Part shown: positions 57,248 through 64,000 of the stretch, piece by piece
How positions within the stretch are numbered: the first letter of the stretch is position 1
Layout: every line of letters begins with the position of its first letter
NCBI GenBank assembly: GCA_027943335.1
Contig: BSBK01002161.1
Coordinates: 3,386,001-3,450,000 of the forward strand
Length of the DNA: 64,000 nucleotides
Reading direction: 5' to 3'
From: Chamaecyparis obtusa
Lineage: Eukaryota > Streptophyta > Pinopsida > Cupressales > Cupressaceae
Made by a program: the position numbers and the translations under genes
The notes under the pieces: generated by a model
Told to the model about the DNA's origin: nothing
The model's input: only the letters and a program-made list of their open reading frames with translations
Database searches by the model: none

Positions 57248-59096
57248 CCTTATTCATGATCTACAAAGTTCTTATCTTTTTTCTTAGGTGAGGCTTCACC
57301 AAATCCAATAGTAGTGTTTTCTCTTCAATTGACCATATAGGGAGGCTTTCATCCAGTATCTTCTCCCTTATTTTGAAATCTTCCTCAATAGCATGTCTCT
57401 TCAAAAACTCTAAGATGTTCCATACACTATCCAAAATAACTATCTTAAGTTCCAAGATTGTCTTCTTGAACTTAATCATGTGTTTGATAATCATGGAATG
57501 GATCACTGACTTGTCAATATCATGGTGCTTATCATAGAACTTTACAATATAGTCCAACCTTCCTTCATCTACAATTCTAGTTCTTAATATTTTAAGATTT
57601 AGAATGAATCCTACCTCAGGAGGTGCTCGAGATTTTTTGCCTTGACTTCTAGTGGATCTTGATGATGGATAACTTTTGATTGTCTTCTTCTTCCTCTTGG
57701 GTATCTTTCTTGGCTCAGGAGATGGAGTGGACTCCAGATCAACAGTCTTTGTAGGAGCAGGAGTGCTATCATCAGTTTTACTTTTCTTCTCCTTGGGGTC
57801 ATCATACTTCTCTATTTTGACTTCAGCAGTGGGTACACTCTCAATTTGCATTGCTATCTTGGCTTCTCTAGCTTTATCCAGGTCAACTTGAGTGACACCA
57901 TGAATCTTTAGTATCTCAGAGGTGATTTTAGATGTTTTCCTCTTGGTCACAACACTGTACAAGACTACATCTACTTGTCTTTTGTTTTCCTCATAAGTGC
58001 CCCATCTTGGATCATTAGGATCCTTGGGTGCTAACAATAGGACTTGTGCATATGCTTCTAGAATATGTTCTTCCACTTCATAACCAAGTGGATGGATCCA
58101 CTTAGTCCTAGGCTATACAGCTTCCATGCATGTTATATCAGTCTCAACCATGAAACAAATGGTATCCTTGTACTTTTCAACTATGCTCTTAGGTATCCTA
58201 TACCTCCTTTTCATCTTTATTCTAAATGTCTTGATCTCCAAGTCTATGAAATCCTTCAAGGTGTTATCAGATGATGCCTTGAATAAAATTTGAGGCATTA
58301 TAGGCAGGCTCCTATCTAGATAAAGATCTGATACTTGTCCAACTATATGGAAGTACATATAGATTATCAGTGATCCAAACTTGAATATCTTTCTCTTTTC
58401 ATGCTTGATAGCCCTTAATTTATCCATCAATTATGCGCGCAAGATCTCACACAAGTTGAATTCACCATTTTCCTTCACTATTTTGATAACTACCAAAATA
58501 GTGGTTGCAGACACACTATTTACCCTATTTACATGTTGTAATCTATATCCAAGTATCATAGAAATGAGCTTGATATCTTTTTCTTCAATTGGCTCAATTG
58601 TCATCCTGTGCTTATCACTCTAGGATTTGCAAGCTTTTTCTACTTGTTTTCTTACATCCTTGCCACTAGGAAGAATGGCACCAATCTTGGGTAGTCCTGT
58701 CATCTCATAAATGAGATCAATGGTTATTCTAATAGGGACTTCTCCTATCTAGAACAATTCATCATGTATTCTTCTCAACAAAATCTTGATCCATTCATAT
58801 TCATAAAATTCATATGCAGTCGCATATTCTATGATAGGGTTGTTTTCCAAGTGCATGAACTCATCAGTGAATGTTTTATATGGATTCATCATGTTTTCCA
58901 TGTGTGACCTGATTCTATCCAATCCTACTAGTTCCTTTTTATAGTAGATATATGCGTGTATATCCTCTACATGCATTACTCCCATCGGAGTCCTAGAGAA
59001 AGCTCCTTCTAGGTCATCTAAGACTGACTTGAAAGGATGCTTCTTAAAGACATATATCTTCCTTTTAGCAACATCAAAAACATCTAGAGTAGCCAT
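57248..59096 (-). pseudogene. Family A accessory ORF copy 3, N-terminal part
   Basis: Starts MATLDVFDVAKRKIYVFKKH at 59096 and keeps one phase to the gypsy insertion point. VMHVEDIHAYIYYKKELVGL, IRITIDLIYEMTGLPKIG (with the ITxxLIxxxTGL motif), KSIVEKYKDTICFMVET, WIHPLGYEVEEHILEAYAQV, PRWGTYEENKRQVD and a Pro/Lys-rich region with RKIPKRKKK (near 57700). Stops near 58750, 58620, 58435, 58110 and 57247-57260. With one ATAAT copy removed its codon phase matches 42057 exactly, so the ORF was continuous before the gypsy insertion. Confidence 0.75.
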
Positions 59097-59510
59097 GAAT
59101 TAATTGTTTCAAATAGGTTTCCAAGGGTTTCTGAACTGTCATGACCGAACTAGGGCTTCACAGCCAACTTTCAAACTTCTTCACCGATAAACCAACTGCA
59201 ATCTTTCAATATCTTAATTACTTGATCTCATGTGCTCTCCAAAGGCTTGAACTTGAATGAAAATGTATGAATAATGGATCTTCGGTGACTTTAAAATAAC
59301 TTTCCACCATTAATGCTTGCCACGTAAACACAGAATGCAATAGAGAATTTCAATCTCCATTTCTACTATCAATCAGGTAATGCACTCTTGCATACTATAG
59401 AATATAGTAACCAAACTACTATAACCAAAGGCACATACTATGAGGGTGAGTATACCAACTGTGCAAGGGTCTAGAGCTAATCTAGCTCCCCCTATGACCA
59501 TGAAGGTCAT

Positions 59511-60641
59511 TTATCCATAAATAGGAGGTGCATCCATTGTGGATGCATCATCAACTATTTCACCAACATTATCTATCTTTGCTTCCTTCCAAATCATGCT
59601 CGCATCTTTTGTAGCTTTCACAAACTTGAATTCTCCAGATTCATCCAGAATTGAATTTTGTGACTTATTAGGGCTTTCTTATCTTTGCACTTTTTATTTA
59701 TAAAACTTAGAGATGTGTCCAACCTTGTTACAAGAGTGACAAATGACTGGAGGTCTTATATTCCTTGGTGCATTGATGTGAGTTACCAATTTTCATTGTC
59801 TAGCTATATGACCATTATAATTACATATCTTACATGTAATGTTCTGAGGACTTCTAACATTTTGCTGAGGATGATTTCTCTTACTTTGTTGATTTTGATT
59901 TCTTTGATTTGATCTACAATTCCTAGCTCTATGACCAAACTTATTGCATGAATAACAGTAAGCATTGAAAGGTCTTACCTCTTTACAATCTCTTGCTATA
60001 TGTCCATGCTTGTTATAGGCATAACTAGTTTTTTTTACTAGCTTGTGCTCATCTTTAGATGGTTCTGCTTTAGCTTCAGTATGATCTTCAATCTTCTTAG
60101 CTTCTGTAGGTTCTTCAAGAGATTTCATTCTATCTCGCATAGCATCAATCTGAACTTGGGCTTCATTGAATCCAATACCAGTGGTATCTCCCTTTAGATT
60201 CTGAGCATATAACTGTGACTCTATTAGATCCTTGCTTGTGTTAAAATTGTTAATATGATTCTTTGCTTGACTCAATTCATATTCCATCTACTTCTTGATG
60301 TTCTCTAACTCCAATATTTTCATGTTTTCTTGCCTAAGTTCTTCATCCAACTGCTTGTTTTCTTTGACCTTTTCTTCATAGACTTCTTGATTGTTAAGTA
60401 TATTTTCATCCAATTCTTCAATCTGATCCTTCAGAGATGTGTTTTCCTCATTCATCTTTTTGAACATTTTCCCTAAATCACTTGTATAACAATCTTTCAA
60501 ATCTTTTCTCAATTTCTTGATAAAAACTTGAGAACCACTAACCTTTAGTTTTAGTTCTTCAATTTCTTTCTTAGATCCGTCAAGGTCTTCAAGAGATGCT
60601 TCAAGATTCTTCATTAGATGTTTCACTTCTTCCAAACCCAT
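59511..60641 (-). pseudogene. Family A gag-like protein, copy 3
   Basis: Starts MGLEEVKHLMKNLEASLEDL at 60641 and ends DAPPIYG then TAA at 59511-59513 (about 376 codons). Coiled coil over about the first 150 residues. Zinc knuckles: a decayed one (AYNKHGHIARDC near 59985), CYSCNKFGHRARNC (near 59940), CKICNYNGHIARQ-stop (near 59800) and CHSCNKVGHISKFY (near 59710). Few stops (60286, 59790, 59695 and 59680), so it is one of the better preserved coding parts of the window. Confidence 0.8.
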
Positions 60642-60681
60642 GATCTCCTCAAGTGGTTAAACTTGTCTTCAGAGGACTAGA

Positions 60682-60693
60682 GCTCTGATACCA
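60682..60693 (-). other. Primer-binding site of copy 3, intact
   Basis: The minus strand reads exact TGGTATCAGAGC two bases from the LTR end. Confidence 0.9.
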
Positions 60694-60695
60694 AT

Positions 60696-61811
60696 TGTTA
60701 GGAATGGGAACACTAAGAGGGGGGATGAATCAGTGTTCTATATGTTATTACTTTTTCAGATATCTTGAACCTTAACTTAATTGCTTAAGTATTGAAATGA
60801 ATATCAATGCAAGTAAGATAAATAATCATAACACATAACACTAGATATGATTACGGGGAAACCCAAATAGGTAAAAACCCCAGTGGTAATTGACACCCAC
60901 TAAGAACTACACTAGTGTATTATGATCCATGTTAGAAGATCTTACAACCCTGTTAGGAGTTGATCTTTACAATGCAATAAGTACAATGACCTGGTCAAGG
61001 GTCGAACCCTATTAGGAGTCTTTTACAATAATTTTGTTAGGGGTGGTGGCTCACTGCCAGAGCTCACTACTCAATGAGAAGGCTACAACCTCTTGGATAT
61101 CAGATACACACTATATCTGCCAATGGTGAACTGCTGCTTTGACACTTCTTGTTTGATTAGTTCCTTTTGTACACTAATGCTTTAACCTCTTGTAAAGCTC
61201 TAAAACATTATAACTACTCATTTCATACTTTTTCTCTTCTATTATCAACTCTATATATCATTCCATACCTAAATACAAAGGCGCATGTCTTATTTATATG
61301 CGCAAACAAAACTATTCACTAGGTCGGCCTTCAACCTATTACATACAATGCTTCCAAATGAATTGGCTCAAGTGTGTTTACATACAATGATATTAATATG
61401 TCTATAACCTAAATACAATAGGCGCATAGCCTTTACAAAATAATATTATACCTGCTAACCAAAATACCAACAGATGGCTCCATGCTCTATTCTGTTCTGT
61501 CCCTCACTGTCTGTGTCACTTCATCTGGTTGTAACTTCTTCATACTAGCTCATATGATCATGCGCTCTTAGACTTAGCATAATTACATACTCAAAAGCTT
61601 ATCTTCAAGGGTGCATGCAATAACTCGATCATACACACATGCACTAATGCTTTTTTCATCTAGTGCTCTGCTGACTGTCCAGTCTTCCATACTTAACCAA
61701 ATTTTGATCTTATGAGTAAGTGCATTGACTCCAAAAATCCATATGACTTTGTTTCCATAATGACAACACTAAATCATAGTCATATACAATAGTATAGTCA
61801 ACTTGCCAACA
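60696..61811 (-). repeat. 5' LTR of family A copy 3
   Basis: 1,116 bp; plus-order start TGTTAGGAATGGGAACACTA, end AACTTGCCAACA, followed by TAGTT. Confidence 0.92.
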
Positions 61812-63999
61812 TAGTTTTCCGCAATGAAATGACAACAAAAACATGAGTAGTCCCTAGTGTATAGTGTCCAATTGAGAAAATTGGCACTCATAGACGAATG
61901 TAGAGATCGTGTCTTTTATATCCTCTTGCAACCATTCATATTTTTTTCTATCCACACCTGAACACATATATTTAACATAAAAATGAGACAAATTATGAAT
62001 TTCATTTTTAAAAGTTGAATAAAGAACATGTAAAATTTAAACAAGAAAAATATATCTTTTTAAAAAAATGTGTGCATACATTTTATCTCCCAAAATACTC
62101 TATATGGTAACACTTGACTCATTCTTGATGATGTGCCAACCTTGTTTGGTAAAAAGTGTGTCTTGCACCATTCAACATCATGTGCATTATTTATGCAAAC
62201 TCCCTTATAATAAATTTGATACTTTTGTAGAGCATGTTTGATGTAATCTCCAGCACCGTCATGTTTAGCTTTTCCATGTCCACTCTCAAATAAAATCCAT
62301 CCATGTGGTATGTTTTCATTATGATGATATCTAAAAAGTGTATAAAATGGTCTAGTTGATTTGATTTGTGCGGCACACTCATCTAACCAAACATAATGTT
62401 TATCAATATTTATGCCCCTTTCTTTCAAATTCGTAGAAATTTTTTTTAAGAAATGTTCTACATAATGAATATTATGTTCTTTATCATCACTTATGTAAAA
62501 GTGATATTTTTCTTGATGACATGTGCTTCAAATGTGCTCTAAATAGCATCCAAATCTAACTATGCATGACAATAACACACCTGTACCATAACAGTAACCT
62601 GCTCTGAAAAATAGTATTTTGATTGAATGGCCTTTTGATGAACAAAAGAATAGTTTTCTACAAAATCAACAACTGATATAATAGTTCGAAGTGGGAAATT
62701 ATCTCTTAGTCTCTGGAATTGTTGTTCTTGCCACTTTGCAAAAAAAGCATGATGAATGTGCGGTTGAATCAAACTTTTAAATTTCTCCATAAATGGTCCA
62801 ATAGTTATCTCCTCTTCAACATATTTTAACCTTTTGAATTTTTTCCCAAATTTTGTTTCATTCCTTCCATATTTGTAACTCTTTCAATTTATCATCTTTA
62901 TCACATCAATATCTTCATTTTTCAAAGGGAAAAGAGCCAAATCAGCACATGTTTCAAATATTCCTTTTATGCAATTTATTTTACCAATCGCATCATATGT
63001 TTTGTCACATAAAATGGATGAGATGAACTCGCTTTGTCTACTAGGAGGAGCATTTTGAAAACCAAAAGTATCTTCTACAAACTTTTGGAAAACTTGATAG
63101 TGGACATCAAATTCAATATGATAATGACAACAACAAGTTTCAAACACTTTGTTTCTCCTCACATAATATGGCTTTAATCTTTCAAACAATGTTTTCCAAA
63201 TCTTTATATTAGTATTTGAACTAAAAAATAAGACATACATTTCATGTTGTGTTTTGTCCAACCAATATTTTGTATGAAGTTCATTTTCATTAGCTCTAAC
63301 CTAGTGTTTGATAACATCTCTAGTGCTTAGTGAAGGATCGGCATTATCATTCCAAAATGATATGACTGAATTCTTGATTCCCTCCTCAATCCTATAAGAA
63401 CAAGGAGCTCTACACATAATTTCCCAATTGCCTTCCAATGTGATATCATCTAAAATCATTCTCCTCTTAAGATATTTTGATATTGTTTTCCTACTAAAAC
63501 CAATCTGAGATGAAACTGAAGATATTTGTTTGTTTCAGGGTGTAGTGTTACCAACAATGGATGTCAACATAACTCTTCTTGTAATGGTCTTATCTTTAGT
63601 TCGATATTGCTTCCCTATAGAGATCAAACCTTTCTTAAAATTTTCAATAATATCACTTTGCATGTTAGAAATTTTTCTATTTTTTGATGTTGTGTCTACA
63701 CCCAAAAAAATTAATGGCTCTTGCAAATTTGTTTCTATAAGAACAAGAGAAATAAATTGGGCTTGTTCAAGTGTTTCAAGATTATAAAATTTAGTTTTTA
63801 TTTCTCTTGATATCTTATTCAAAGTCTTCTTCTTAGAAAGACTTAAGGGTTTAATATCAACAAGTGATCTCAATTTCTCCACATCTATTGCAAGTAAATG
63901 ATCTAAGTTTCTATAATTGATTTTTTCCTTTACAATTTGAGCTAGTTTTATGTGTTCATCCATACCAATAGGAGCAACTGATCTTGACCCTTCTCCAAC
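61812..63999 (-). pseudogene. Transposase-like gene, 5' exons (gene continues beyond the window)
   Basis: A large exon runs from the window edge (frame open to 63999) down to a GTATGC donor at 62079. A ~120-bp intron follows, then a short exon from a TTCAG acceptor (61957) to the insertion point. Blocks: RKISNMQSDIIENFKKGL and KTISKYLKRRMI (helix-turn-helix-like, 63670-63470); CCCHYHIEFDVHYQVF (63145-63098); VVDFVENYSFVHQKAIQSKY (~62680-62620); SDDKEHNIHYVEHFLKK (~62500-62450); YVWLDECAAQIKSTRPFYTL (~62398-62340); FESGHGKAKHDGAGDYIKHA (~62292-62234). The order DF-ENYS, SDD..H, (S/L)D-QxK, SHGK..DG matches a transposase-like family I know from eukaryotic genomes, with acidic residues spaced as in RNase-H-like folds. 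Stops near 63535, 63298, 62881, 62557 and 62539 plus frameshifts near 62520 and 61890 make it a pseudogene. Confidence 0.6.
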
Positions 64000-64000
64000 T

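Larger units (their letters stand above)
39386..61811 (-). mobile_element. Family A LTR retrotransposon, copy 3, carrying nested insertions
   Basis: 5' LTR 61811-60696, primer site, gag, accessory ORF, polypurine tracts and 3' LTR 40503-39386, flanked by a perfect 5-bp duplication TAGTT (39381-39385 and 61812-61816). The element's own sequence is about 7.24 kb; the rest is a gypsy element at 42063-57242. It carries no pol. The two LTRs (1,118 and 1,116 bp) differ by scattered, mostly transition-type changes, so it is not recent. It disrupts the transposase-like gene. Confidence 0.9.

Overview
The window looks like repeat-dominated intergenic DNA from a large-genome seed plant. A conifer or other gymnosperm is my guess, but the sequence does not fix the taxon. 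I see no intact cellular gene. Almost everything recognisable is transposable-element sequence: Ty1-copia-like and Ty3-gypsy LTR elements primed by initiator-Met tRNA (TGGTATCAGAGC sites), a LINE-like element, a hAT-type transposase relic, and a second transposase-like gene with apparent introns. All coding regions carry stops or frameshifts.

Layout. 1-5114 (-) is the 5' part of a pol-less LTR retrotransposon, here called family A, inserted into a hAT transposase relic (5115-6917, +). 7.7-8.85 kb (-) holds an unidentified gene remnant, followed by repeat DNA with a TTGAC/GTCAA-rich cluster. 10.0-13.3 kb (-) is one unrecognised ~1,090-codon frame. About 240-bp tandem repeats and a second unrecognised ORF (15.4-16.0 kb) lie upstream of it. 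19.3-21.5 kb (-) is a copia gag plus LTR, sitting against a gypsy chromovirus fragment (21.5-25.0 kb, -). 26.2-30.8 kb (+) is a LINE-like insertion with a 16-bp target-site duplication whose second ORF is not an endonuclease/reverse transcriptase. 33.8-37.8 kb (-) is a copia pol and 3' LTR.

The right half is one nested structure. A transposase-like gene (- strand, 38632 to beyond 64000) is split by a family A element (39386-61811, TSD TAGTT). Its accessory ORF is split by a gypsy chromovirus (42063-57242, TSD ATAAT). The chromovirus 3' LTR is split by a complete second family A element (49692-57012, TSD ATACC). Both the transposase-like frame and the accessory-ORF frame read straight through once the insertions are ignored.

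The two most unusual things are (i) family A, present three times, which pairs a zinc-knuckle gag with a ~1,035-codon protein in place of pol, and (ii) the transposase-like gene with RNase-H-like acidic motifs. Gene functions are inferred by reading motifs. No database search was possible.
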